A DNA stretch of 64,000 nucleotides from NCBI GenBank assembly GCA_965226755.1, contig CBDDDT010000007.1, positions 1 through 64,000 on the forward strand, in the 5' to 3' direction. A model generated the notes under the pieces. That model saw nothing but the letters and a program-made list of their open reading frames with translations. It had not been told where the DNA came from and searched no databases. The position numbers and the translations under genes were made by a program. Origin of the DNA: Bog-113 sp965226755. GTDB taxonomy: Bacteria; Acidobacteriota; Terriglobia; Bryobacterales; Bryobacteraceae. Of this stretch, positions 50,762-59,829 are shown piece after piece (positions within the stretch are counted from its first letter, which is position 1; each line of letters starts with the position of its first letter).

Positions 50762-51976
50762 ATGCTGAAATCTAAAGTTAGCCCGGTTTTCGGAATTGCC
50801 GCGATCGCGATAATCGCCGGCTTGCCGCTGGCGCACGCGCAACAAGCGCCTGCCTCCTCACCCGCGGCTCAGGCGTTTAGCCCTCCGCCGCCAACACCGA
50901 ATGACACGCTTCGTTCTCCGGAGGTAAGTCCAGACGGTCATGTCACCTTCCGCCTCTACGCGCCTGACGCGAAGAAGGTGATCCTGCAATCGGAAGGCAT
51001 TGAGTCGACTCCCGGGATCACCCCGGAACAGATGGAGAAAAGCCATGCCCGGGATGCGATGACCAAGGCTGAGAACGGAGTCTGGTCCATCGACTTCGGT
51101 CCGATCCAACCAGGAGTCTACCGGTACAGCTTTTCGGTTGACGGTGTACAGACCGTCGATCCACACAACCCGAACTCGAGCGAGTCTCTCAACTCCATCA
51201 AGAGTCTGTATGAGGTACCGGGCGGTCCGTTTCTGGAATACAAAGCGGACGTGCCACACGGCGCCATCGCAAGTGTCTGGTACGCGTCGAACATTGCGGG
51301 CGGTCTCCGGCGAATGCATGTTTACACTCCGCCGGGATATGAGCGCGGGGCGCAGCGGTATCCGGTTCTCTACCTGCTTCATGGCGGCGGCGATACGGAC
51401 GATTCATGGCCCACCGTGGGCCGCGCGGGCGCCATTCTCGACAACCTGATTGCGGAGAAGAAAACCGTTCCCATGATCGTGGTCATGCCGGCCGGGCACG
51501 TGTCCCGTACGTTCCAATTGCGCACCGGGCAGAACACCATGGGCCATGACGAGTTCAATATGGACTTAGCCGGCGTCGTCGTCCCATACATCGATAAGAA
51601 CTACCGAACGCAAGCCGATCGCGATCACCGGGCGATTGCAGGCCTTTCTATGGGCGGGTTGCAGACGCTTACTTTGTCATTGACCCGGTCGGACTTGTTC
51701 TCCTATGTTGGGGTTTTCAGCTCCGGCTGGTTTCCTCAGATGCGGGACCAGGTCGAAAAGATCGACTTCGCGGAATACAAAGCAAATGGAAAACCTTTTA
51801 AGCTGTACTGGGTCGGCGTCGGACGATATGACATCGCGAATGCGAATAGCGCGGCCAGTGTCCTGCTGTTAAAGAGCCACGGAATTGCGCCGGTAACTTA
51901 CGATAGCGAGGGTTTTCACGCTTGGAACAATTGGCGCGACTATCTCCATCGCTTCGCGCCGCAGCTCTTTCAATAG
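50762..51976 (+). CDS. Secreted CE1-type esterase with N-terminal CBM48/E-set domain
   Basis: 404 aa with a signal peptide (FGIAAIAIIAGLPLAHAQ). A CBM48-like beta-sandwich (about 50-140: GHVTFRLYAPDAKKVILQSEG, GVYRYSFSVDG) precedes an alpha/beta-hydrolase of the CE1/esterase-D type. It has VLYLLHGGG, nucleophile Ser296 in GLSMGG, and a His near the end (EGFHAW). Such enzymes remove acetyl or feruloyl groups from xylan. It converges with the GH95 gene 8 bp away. The esterase at 54482-55690 has the same two-domain layout and is probably a paralogue. Confidence 0.92.
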   Translation: MLKSKVSPVFGIAAIAIIAGLPLAHAQQAPASSPAAQAFSPPPPTPNDTLRSPEVSPDGHVTFRLYAPDAKKVILQSEGIESTPGITPEQMEKSHARDAMTKAENGVWSIDFGPIQPGVYRYSFSVDGVQTVDPHNPNSSESLNSIKSLYEVPGGPFLEYKADVPHGAIASVWYASNIAGGLRRMHVYTPPGYERGAQRYPVLYLLHGGGDTDDSWPTVGRAGAILDNLIAEKKTVPMIVVMPAGHVSRTFQLRTGQNTMGHDEFNMDLAGVVVPYIDKNYRTQADRDHRAIAGLSMGGLQTLTLSLTRSDLFSYVGVFSSGWFPQMRDQVEKIDFAEYKANGKPFKLYWVGVGRYDIANANSAASVLLLKSHGIAPVTYDSEGFHAWNNWRDYLHRFAPQLFQ

Positions 51977-51984
51977 TCTGTGTT

Positions 51985-54480
51985 TCAGCGCAGCGTGATC
52001 ACGTAAGATGTCCCGCTTTTCAGGAGGACAGTTCGGTTCTTTCCCGCAGCCACCGCTTTCCCGGCCGACGTGTGGATTCCCGTAACGGACTGGGCCGTGG
52101 GAGGAGTCAGTTGGATGACCGCATCAGTGGTAGCGTGCAATTCCAAAGACAGTACCTTCCCAGCCTTCCATTGCATAGACAGCATGCTGCCTCCCCGTAT
52201 GTGAACACCGTCGATGGAACCCTCCGGCCACTGTTCAGGAAGTGCCGGGAGCAATTGCAACTCGATGTACTCCGGTGTCCACCGAGACTGCACAAGCGCC
52301 TCTAACATTCCGTTTGCCGCGCCCAGGTTGCCGTCGATCTGGAATAGTCCTGGTGGATGCGTGTCCATGAGGTTCGGAAATGTGGATTGCCGAAACATTA
52401 CTTGCAAACTGTCGTAAGCTTGTTTGCCGTCGTGCAGATGGTCCCAGTAGTTCACGACCCAGGCTCGCGACCACCCTGTCTGCCCGCCCCCGAACGAGAT
52501 GCGCCGCTCCAAAGACACGCGGGCGGCCTTGGCCAGGTCGGGCGTATGCTCCAGCGAAATCTGACTACCTGGAAAAAGTGCCCAAAGATGCGAGATATGA
52601 CGGTGCCCCGGCTCCGGCTCGTCATAATCCCGCTGCCATTCCTGCAACTGACCCAACTTGCCGATCGCGAACGGAGGTAGTTTGCTGCTCGCGCTTTGAA
52701 CTTGCCGAAGGAAGGCGGGATCCTGGCCAAGGACATGGCCCGCTTCAATCGTGTCCGTGAACAGCTCACGCACAATCTCAATATCCATGGTGGGACCCAT
52801 CGTTAAGGAGTGTTCGGTTCCATTCGGCGCACGATATCGATTCTCGGGCGAAATCGACGGCCCGGTGACCAGGTGCCCGGCGCCATCGTCCACCAGATAG
52901 TCGAGATAGAACTGAGAAGCATCATGCAGAATGGGCCACGCCCGCTCTCGCAAAAACTTCCGGTCCAACGTGTAGGCATAGTGATCCCAGGCATGCAGCG
53001 ATAGCCAAGCCCCGCCCATTGGCCAGATGCCCCATTGGTATCCATCGATCGGATCGGCATCCCCCCACAGGTCCGTGTTGTGATGAATCACGAAGCCGCG
53101 CGCGCCGTAATACTCCTGCGCAACTCGCGTTCCCGTGCCGGTTGCCGGAGTCCGGACCATGTCAACGAGATTGATCAACGGCAATGTGGCCGCCCCCAAC
53201 CCGGCGGGTTCAGCGAGCCAGTAATTCATCTCGGTGTTGATGTTGATGGTCCACTTCGATCCCCACGGATTGCTGACGCCTCCTGCCCAAATTCCCTGTA
53301 GATTTGCCGGTAATCCGTCAGGACGGGAGGAACTGATCAGTAGATAACGCGCGAACTGAAAATAGAGCTGCTGCAGCCCGAGATCGTCCGAGCCACCCTG
53401 GACCCGCTTCATGCGCTCGTCCGTTGGTAAGTCTTCATTCGTGACTGCTGCCCCCAGATGAAGAGCCATACTCCGGTAAATCGCCTGGTAAACCGCTTCT
53501 TGCCGCGCCAGGATCTCCTGCGCGCTGTGCTTTCGAGCGTGCGCCAGCATGCGTTCGCATTGTGCTTCGGGATCGCCGCCTGCAAAGGGGCCGCCTCTGA
53601 AGTCCGTCGCCGCAGCGATTAAGATCACGACTGAGTCGGCATCAGAGACGACGAGGTCTGAGTTTTCGGAATGGACACCTCCGCCAGAAGGCAAAACTAA
53701 CGCCTCGCCGGCGAACCGAATTTCATCTTTATGCGCGGTGCCCTCGCGGAGCACCAGGGTGTCCTGTCCGAGTGTACGGACGTTGAAGTCCGCCGGGCGG
53801 TCCATACTCGCGCGAAAGTTGATGGCTCCTTTTCGATCCGCGCTGAACCTCACTACAACTACTTCGTCCGGAAGAGACGCGTAAACTTCACGCGTGTAAT
53901 GCACCCCGTTCATGACATAGGTTGTGCGGACAATACCTGTTTCGAGATCAAGCTGCCGGCGGTAATCATCGACCGCTCCCTTATCCGGCGAGCGCAGATA
54001 CAGATCGCCTAACGTGCTGTAGCCGGGCATCCCCGCGGGGATTCCGATCATGTCATCCTGCGCGAGTTTTTCAGCAGCGGAAATCTTTGCGTCATCCAGA
54101 CCCTTCGACGCAAGCAGGAGCTTACGAATCTCCGGTACGGCTGCGTGCGCCCTGGGATTCAGACGGTTGACGCGGCCACCCTGCCACAATGACGATTCGT
54201 TTAATTGCAGGTGCTCGTCCGCGCCGGAGGTCTGCGACCTATCCATCAAGGAAGCATTTGCACGCGATACCTGCTGGTCTCCGTTGTTCGGTCCGGAGTT
54301 TGCCCCGCCGAAAACCATCGCGCCGAGGCGGCCGTTTCCTACGGGAAGCGCGTTATCCCAGATCGCGGCGGGCGACCGGTACCAGAGCACTTCGGGCACG
54401 CTCCCTACGGCGATCTGCCCCCACGCAACGGAGGTTACGAGCAGAGAGGCGAGGGTCGTAACAGCGGCTAAGCGAGGCAA
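51985..54480 (-). CDS. GH95 family alpha-fucosidase (alpha-galactosidase possible)
   Basis: 831 aa with a signal peptide (MPRLAAVTTLASLLVTSVAWG). GH95 features are clear. The start reads VLWYRSPAAIWDNALPVGNGRLGAMVFGG, and the catalytic asparagines lie in GLPANLQGIWAG with KWTININTEMNYWL. GPSISPENRYR holds the general-acid Glu, and the Asp is in LFQIDGNLGAANGMLEAL. It releases alpha-1,2-fucose or L-galactose from hemicellulose, pectin or glycans, probably in the periplasm. About 30 extra residues lie between MVFGG and LNESSLWQGG. It begins 1 bp after the upstream esterase stop, forming an operon with it. Confidence 0.95.
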   Translation of the reverse strand: MPRLAAVTTLASLLVTSVAWGQIAVGSVPEVLWYRSPAAIWDNALPVGNGRLGAMVFGGANSGPNNGDQQVSRANASLMDRSQTSGADEHLQLNESSLWQGGRVNRLNPRAHAAVPEIRKLLLASKGLDDAKISAAEKLAQDDMIGIPAGMPGYSTLGDLYLRSPDKGAVDDYRRQLDLETGIVRTTYVMNGVHYTREVYASLPDEVVVVRFSADRKGAINFRASMDRPADFNVRTLGQDTLVLREGTAHKDEIRFAGEALVLPSGGGVHSENSDLVVSDADSVVILIAAATDFRGGPFAGGDPEAQCERMLAHARKHSAQEILARQEAVYQAIYRSMALHLGAAVTNEDLPTDERMKRVQGGSDDLGLQQLYFQFARYLLISSSRPDGLPANLQGIWAGGVSNPWGSKWTININTEMNYWLAEPAGLGAATLPLINLVDMVRTPATGTGTRVAQEYYGARGFVIHHNTDLWGDADPIDGYQWGIWPMGGAWLSLHAWDHYAYTLDRKFLRERAWPILHDASQFYLDYLVDDGAGHLVTGPSISPENRYRAPNGTEHSLTMGPTMDIEIVRELFTDTIEAGHVLGQDPAFLRQVQSASSKLPPFAIGKLGQLQEWQRDYDEPEPGHRHISHLWALFPGSQISLEHTPDLAKAARVSLERRISFGGGQTGWSRAWVVNYWDHLHDGKQAYDSLQVMFRQSTFPNLMDTHPPGLFQIDGNLGAANGMLEALVQSRWTPEYIELQLLPALPEQWPEGSIDGVHIRGGSMLSMQWKAGKVLSLELHATTDAVIQLTPPTAQSVTGIHTSAGKAVAAGKNRTVLLKSGTSYVITLR

Positions 54481-54481
54481 G

Positions 54482-55690
54482 TTAGGGCTTTGAAGATCCG
54501 TTCTGAAAGAGTCTGGGCGCGAAGTCTTTCAGATCCCGGCGCCATGTCTGCCACTCATGCGCCGTGCCCGGCGATTCATAGAACACGTGCTTAATATTGG
54601 CGTCCATGAGCGACGTATGCAGCCGTTCGATGCCGGCGTGCATATTCGCAGGCTCGTCGGTTCCGACCCCGAGCCAGAGCAGGTGGACTCTCTTCCCGAA
54701 CGCCGCGGGGTCGGCGAGCGCGCCGTTGAGGGATGTCTTCGGGTCGAACTTCTCGTTGCCGAGCGACCCGGCCGCCCCGCTGAATCCGCCAATGTATGAG
54801 AAGAGATCGAGACGGTCGAAGGTGACCTGAAAAGTTTGCATGCCTCCCATGGATAAACCCGCCATGGCGCGATGATCGCGATCGGTGAGCGTCCTGAAGT
54901 TCGCGTCGATGTACGGAATAAGCGCCTTGGTGACATCGTCTTCGAACGCGGCCGCCGTTTCCCGCATGGCCCGCATCATTTCCGGCGACCCAAAGGGTTT
55001 GCCGGTCAGATCGGGAGGGGTTTGACCAGCGCGCCTGGCGTAGCCATTCGCCATGACGATGATCATGGGCTTCGAGGCGCCGCTTGCAATCAGGTTGTCC
55101 AGAATGAAGTTCGCATTACCTTGTCTGATCCAGCCGGTTTCATCTTCGCCTCCTCCATGCTGCAGATAGAGCACCGGATAGCGTACGCGGGTTTGCGCAT
55201 CGTAGCCGGGCGGCGTGTACACCAGCGCATGCCGCCAACTTCCCGTCACGGCCGAGTGATACCAGACTTCGCGAACTTCGCCATGAGGAACTTCCTGAAC
55301 CGAGTAAAATGTAACCCCGGGCTCCGGAATCTCGATCGCGCTCGCGTCTTTGCTGCCTCCGTAGAACGCGTGACTGGCGGGGTCGCTGAATTCCACTCCA
55401 TCGACGATGAGGGTGTAGTAATGAAGTCCGGGAGCCAGCGGCGGAGTCGTGACAGTCCAGTAACCGTCCGGTTGCTTTTCCATGTCCAGTTTCGGGTTGC
55501 TCCAGAAGTTGAGGCGCACCTTTGAGGCATCCGGGGCCTTTAGCCGAAACTGCACCCTGGAGCTATTGTCGACTCGCGGATAGGCCGCACCGGAGACATT
55601 CGTCATGGCGGGCTTAAAGTCGCCGGAGTCCTCGGCGCGAGCGCAATAAACGCCGCTAAGTACGAGGATAATCATCCCAATCCACTTCAT
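54482..55690 (-). CDS. Secreted CE1-type esterase with CBM48/E-set domain
   Basis: 402 aa from the ATG at 55690, which opens a signal peptide (MKWIGMIILVLSGVYCARA); earlier in-frame codons (to 55861) run into the divergent gene and are rejected. The E-set domain (about 45-130, RVQFRLKAPDASKVRLNFW) is followed by a CE1 hydrolase with VLYLQHGGGEDETGW, Ser280 in GLSMGG and a His in GTAHEWQTW. It is likely an acetyl or feruloyl esterase of hemicellulose. It heads an operon with the GH95 fucosidase and is transcribed divergently from another esterase gene; an 18-bp palindrome lies between them. Confidence 0.9.
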   Translation of the reverse strand: MKWIGMIILVLSGVYCARAEDSGDFKPAMTNVSGAAYPRVDNSSRVQFRLKAPDASKVRLNFWSNPKLDMEKQPDGYWTVTTPPLAPGLHYYTLIVDGVEFSDPASHAFYGGSKDASAIEIPEPGVTFYSVQEVPHGEVREVWYHSAVTGSWRHALVYTPPGYDAQTRVRYPVLYLQHGGGEDETGWIRQGNANFILDNLIASGASKPMIIVMANGYARRAGQTPPDLTGKPFGSPEMMRAMRETAAAFEDDVTKALIPYIDANFRTLTDRDHRAMAGLSMGGMQTFQVTFDRLDLFSYIGGFSGAAGSLGNEKFDPKTSLNGALADPAAFGKRVHLLWLGVGTDEPANMHAGIERLHTSLMDANIKHVFYESPGTAHEWQTWRRDLKDFAPRLFQNGSSKP

Positions 55691-55797
55691 CTTTTCATTC
55701 ACCCCAATCCAATAGCGTTCTCGAGCGGCGCGTTTCACTGGCCCGGCAATACAACCGAATGTTATGCTATCAGAACTCGGAACGAAAGTTGAATTTT

Positions 55798-55815
55798 GAT
55801 TCAATGCATTGAATC
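55798..55815. promoter_or_regulatory. 18-bp palindrome in the divergent esterase promoter region
   Basis: GATTCAATGCATTGAATC is perfectly self-complementary and lies in the 143-bp gap between two divergent esterase genes, 18 bp before one start and ~108 bp before the other. A dimeric regulator of the carbohydrate genes is a plausible binder. Confidence 0.5.
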
Positions 55816-55833
55816 GTTCGACGAAGGATACCG

Positions 55834-56907
55834 ATGAAAACTGCGAAGTTATCTTACTCAATACTCGGGATCGCTCTTTCCCTGGCTCTCACGCTTTCAG
55901 CTCAGGTTCAAACCATCGTGCCGCCGGTGATCCCGAACGCCAAGCCGGTAATGCTGGAGCACATCAAGGTTCACGGCACGACGCTGGAAGGCAATCTGGA
56001 GGGCGATGCCGTCGACCGCGACGTGATCGTCTTCTTGCCGCCCAGTTACGCCAGGGAGAAATCCCGGCGGTATCCGGTTGTCTATGCCTTGCACGGCTTC
56101 TCCATCGGCGCCGAGCAATGGAGCCATGAAATCCATGTGCCGCAGACCATCGAAGGCGCTTTCGCTCAAGGCGCTAAAGAGATGATCGTGGTTCTCCCCG
56201 ATTCCAAAACCGTGCACAACGGCTCCATGTATTCGAGTTCTGTCACGACGGGCGATTTCGAGAATTTCGTGGCGCACGATTTGGTCGCGTACATCGATGC
56301 GCACTACCGGACCTTTCCTCAGAGAGCCAGGCGTGGTCTGGTCGGACATTCGATGGGTGGCTACGGCGCGAGCCGCATCGGCATGAAGCATTCCGATGTG
56401 TTCGGCAGCTTGTACATCATGAGCCCGTGCTGCATGTCCGCGAGGCCGGCCGGACCGGGCAACCCGGAGATCGAAAAGGCGCTAGAATCGGTGAAAACTC
56501 CCGAGGATTCCGCCAAGCTCCCGTTCTTCGCCCGGGCTCAGCTTGCTTCCGCAGCGGCATGGTCGCCCGATCCGAAAAACCCTCCGCTCTATCTCGACCT
56601 TCCGATGAAAGACGGTGTGCCCCAACCGGACGTGCTGGCGAAGTGGGCGGCGAATGCGCCTCTGGCTTTCGTGGATCAGTATATTGGGAACCTCAAGCAA
56701 TATCGCGCGATTTCCATGGATGTTGGCGACCAGGACGGGTTGCGCATCGATGCCGGCAAACTACACGACATCTTCGATAAGTACGGAATCGCGAACAGCT
56801 TTGAGATCTATCCGGGCACGCACACCAGCGCGGTCGCTGACCGCTTCCAGAATCACGTGATGCCGTTTTTCAGCAAAAATCTCTGCTTCCAAGCTGGTTG
56901 TCAGTAA
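55834..56907 (+). CDS. Secreted CE1-type esterase (single-domain)
   Basis: 357 aa with a signal peptide (SILGIALSLALTLSAQV). An alpha/beta-hydrolase with VVYALHGFSIGAEQW, Ser173 in GHSMGG, an Asp in DVGDQDGL, and His in YPGTHTSAV. It lacks the CBM48 domain of the two neighbouring esterases. It resembles S-formylglutathione hydrolase/feruloyl-esterase-type CE1 proteins and probably deacylates plant polysaccharides. AAGGA precedes the ATG. It is divergent from the esterase-GH95 operon. Confidence 0.92.
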   Translation: MKTAKLSYSILGIALSLALTLSAQVQTIVPPVIPNAKPVMLEHIKVHGTTLEGNLEGDAVDRDVIVFLPPSYAREKSRRYPVVYALHGFSIGAEQWSHEIHVPQTIEGAFAQGAKEMIVVLPDSKTVHNGSMYSSSVTTGDFENFVAHDLVAYIDAHYRTFPQRARRGLVGHSMGGYGASRIGMKHSDVFGSLYIMSPCCMSARPAGPGNPEIEKALESVKTPEDSAKLPFFARAQLASAAAWSPDPKNPPLYLDLPMKDGVPQPDVLAKWAANAPLAFVDQYIGNLKQYRAISMDVGDQDGLRIDAGKLHDIFDKYGIANSFEIYPGTHTSAVADRFQNHVMPFFSKNLCFQAGCQ

Positions 56908-57649
56908 CCGGTGCGAAGCGCCGTTCCAGCCTCGATTTTCTAAAGACGGGCGGGACTGGCGCGGGTCGAGCGCGGGTCTGAGGATGATAGGCCCTCTCAG
57001 GGCCGGTGAACCTGGACATCGGACGGGCAGGCTTGGGCCTTTTCCGCTTGCTTCAGTCCGCCTCAGCCGCGCTATTTCCCAGGAGCAAGAGGAGATCAAT
57101 GCGCGCTAGCTCTAATCGCTCTCGGTCGATCGGCTCCTGCAGTCGTTCCGACTTGGCAGGGATTAGGACATTTGTATTTGGCGTTGACAGCGTAAATGGT
57201 CGTGTCCTGAAGGCAGGAGATGCCATTGGTAAACTCCGCGGCGGATCACGTCGTTGAGGACGAGGATTGACGCAGCCGAATACCTACGGTGATTACGGAA
57301 TCGGCTTCCTATTCGGTTCCGTTGAGCTTATTGCGGACTTACCGTTCAGTTCCCAGAACGCTGTTTCTTGGGAACGTGGGTGCGGCACTTCAGCGAGATG
57401 CCGACAAACCGTCAACGTGACTGGGCACCCAGGGGACCGATCGCCAGGACAGGGTCACATTCCGGTAACCGGATATATCGGAAACCGGCGAATTGGCCCA
57501 CACGTCGGGCGTGATCCAGCAAATTGGCCTACCTGTGCATTCCGGCATGTGAGTCCAGATCAGGCAAGTGGCCGATCACCCAGGCAAGAGTTGAAGGAAG
57601 TAAGCGTTTCCGTTATTCACGGTTTAGAATTCTGTTTTGGAGGTCTCCA
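56908..57649. other. 740-bp stretch without a recognisable gene; possible IS-end remnant
   Basis: Short frames present here lack ribosome sites and family resemblance. Between 57488 and 57580 three related units carry (T)TGGCC cores (57493, 57524, 57569) after GC(G/A)A(A/G), resembling the sub-terminal repeats of IS21-like ends. No transposase is near, so any such element is gone. Confidence 0.35.
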
Positions 57650-58285
57650 ATGAGATCAGCTCCGATGATGTGCCTTTTACATGGCGCGTTCCTTGTGGGC
57701 ATCCTTCTGTCGATTGCGGCTTCGAGCCGTGACGCGTTTCCGCAGCCGGTAACCGGGCCCCGTTCGAAAGTCGAATCGGGCCTTAGCCTTCGAGTGAGAA
57801 TCGAGGGAAGACCGCTCGACCACTGGACTCTCCAGGACCGAATGCACTTCTACGGCGTGCCGGGCGTGCAGATCGCCGTGATCGACCAGGGTCAAGTTGC
57901 ATGGATCGGAAGCTATGGCGTTACCCGGGCGAGCGGCAGCCAGCATATCGATGATAAGACCCTGTTCGAGGCGGCATCTCTCAGCAAGGTAGTGACGGCG
58001 CTTGCGGTGCTGCGTTTGGTGGACAAAGGCGCGGTCCGTCTCGACGCACCTGTCCGCTCGGTCCTCAGAAGCTGGCAATTATCGGATCCATCCAACTCTG
58101 TTACGACTCGTGAGTTGCTGAGCCATAATGCCGCGATTAATATGCCTCCTGGAGAGACGGCGCTGCGGCCCTCTCAGCCCATCCCCACCAACATTGATCG
58201 GCTGGCTGGACGGGCGCCTGCTGGCCGGGAAACAGAGTTGTGGTGCAATCAGCGAAAGCCCATTCCGAAGAAGCAATGGGGATAA
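57650..58285 (+). pseudogene. Serine hydrolase, beta-lactamase family (3' end lost)
   Basis: The start ATG at 57650 follows a good ribosome site (TTTTGGAGG). The N-terminal ~190 residues fit the class C beta-lactamase/D-Ala carboxypeptidase family: a signal peptide (LLHGAFLVGILLSIAAS), GVPGVQIAVIDQGQVAWIGSYGVT, and the active-site SxxK as SLSKVVTAL. The strand LDAPVRSVL and LLSHNAAINM follow. After about residue 190 (near 58215) the similarity stops and the frame runs into sequence that is antisense to another truncated hydrolase, ending at 58285. The Tyr-x-Asn and C-terminal KTG-like motifs are absent, so it is a C-terminally deleted pseudogene. Confidence 0.8.
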
Positions 58286-58859
58286 GTTCCCCATCATCGG
58301 ACGCTTGCTTCGTGAGTATCGCCCTGGTCGTATCGAGAGAGGCGGGTCGCTGGTAATGCAGTCCTGCATATCCGCTCTTCAGCGAGGCTGTGTTCGCCTT
58401 CGAGGGCAAGTTCATGAGACGCGCCAGGACGGGGCCGGTGATCGGCGTTCCATCGGCATTCCTCGCCACCGGAACGGCAATGGTCTGCATGCGGTCGTGC
58501 TGCTCTATGTCCCCTTGCCAGCCGCTGCTCAGTAGCACATGACCGGCATTCACATCCTCGGTGAAGGGCGAGAAATCCAGCGGCGAGTTGCCGCGATTCG
58601 GAACTTCATATAAGAGCACGCCGCTCATCTTGACCGGGGCGGAAGGAAGAATCAGCTTGAATGTTGCCGAGTATTGAACCTGACCGCTCTGAGTGCGAGG
58701 GGCATGAATCAAATCATTGATGATGGCGTTCCGCGAATCTGAAGGATTGAGTTCGCCAAAAAAGCGGCCAGTCAGAACCGTGTGGGTTTGAGCGGCCTGG
58801 CTGTTCTCGACTTCGAGCCGGACGAGGCGGGCCTGTAGCGCGCCCACCAGGCATAGCAT
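58137..58859 (-). pseudogene. Alpha/beta-hydrolase domain protein, PF20091 type (3' end lost)
   Basis: From ATG 58859 the protein has a hydrophobic start (MLCLVGALQARLVRLEV). It then shows the N-terminal layout of the alpha/beta-hydrolase-domain (PF20091) group: VLTGRFFGELNPSDSRNAIINDLIHAPRTQSGQVQYSATF, LLYEVPNRGN, and HVLLSSGWQGDI. The last recognisable element is SEWAFADCTT...FPG near 58225-58270; beyond that the frame is antisense to the truncated serine hydrolase and ends at 58137. More than half of the protein, with the catalytic residues, is missing. It is divergent from the broken LysR gene. Confidence 0.75.
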
Positions 58860-58922
58860 GATAACGCCAAATCGCCCCGCACCCTCGCCGAATAAGTGAA
58901 GCTTCAATGATAGCGTACGGCT

Positions 58923-59829
58923 ATGAATATCGACCTCCGTCATCTGAACGCGTTCCTTTCCGCCGCCCGGCACCGCAGCTTCACCCGCGCCGCGAAAGCG
59001 CGGAATGTTTCGCAGCCCTCCTTCACGATGCAGATCCGCCAACTCGAAACCGAACTCGGCGTTCGCCTTCTCGACCGCAACACGCGCTCCGTGCAACTCA
59101 CTCGTGTAGGCCACGATCTATTTCCGGTGCTGGAACGCTTGGTCGGCGAGTTGCAGTCGGTTCTCGCCGCCACGAAAGAATCATCGGAGAAGCGTGTCGG
59201 CCGCGTCTCAATCGGCGTTCTACCATCGCTGGCCGCTACCGTTCTTCCGCCCCTGTTGGCGCGCCTGAAAACCGAACACCCCGGTGTGGCTGTTCACCTG
59301 AAGGAAGCTCCAGCCAGGCGGGTGATTGACATGGTCCGTTCCGAGGAAGCCGACTTCGGCATCGGCTGGGCCAAGCAGAAAACCTCCGATATCAAAATAA
59401 CTCCGCTCTTCACCGATCGCATGCCGCGATTTTCAGGCATGGTTCGCCGCTCGACAAACTGAAAGCCGTCACCCTAAGGGAGCTAGTTTCCTTTCCGCTG
59501 ATTTTGACTGACCACGACAGCAGCGTGCGAGCCCTCGTCGACGACGCCATCCACTCACTCGGTATACCCATTCTGCCCGCGTGGAAACCACATACCTATC
59601 CACAGCCCTTGCGCTGGTGAGCGCGGGACTGGACGTCACCGTTCTTCCGGCTGTCGTGCTGCAGATGGATGAGCGCCGGGACTTGCGCGCGCTTCCCATC
59701 CACAAACCGATTTTGGATCGACGCATCGGACTCCTTCAAAAGCCGGGTCGCACGCTATCGCCGCCTGCGGAAGTTCTGTTTCAGACATGCTTGCGCGACG
59801 CGCGTCCCCAAGGCCTCAGTGCGTCTTAG
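58923..59829 (+). pseudogene. LysR-family regulator with two frameshifts
   Basis: The N-terminal winged helix-turn-helix is intact (residues 1-60: LRHLNAFLSAARHRSFTRAAKARNVSQPSFTMQIRQLETELGVRLLDRNTRSVQLT) and the effector domain begins normally. Near 59425-59440 the frame is lost (the first frame stops at 59462). The family sequence continues in a second frame (GSPLDKLKAVTLRELVSFPLILTDHDSS) and from ~59580 in a third (TTYLSTALALVSAGLDVTVLPAVV), ending at 59829. It would have regulated the divergent hydrolase gene, which is also broken. Confidence 0.82.

Noticed and set aside
57267..57653. 128-codon plus-strand frame before the serine hydrolase pseudogene
   Set aside because: No ribosome site or family resemblance; it covers the IS-like repeats and ends in the leader of the next gene.
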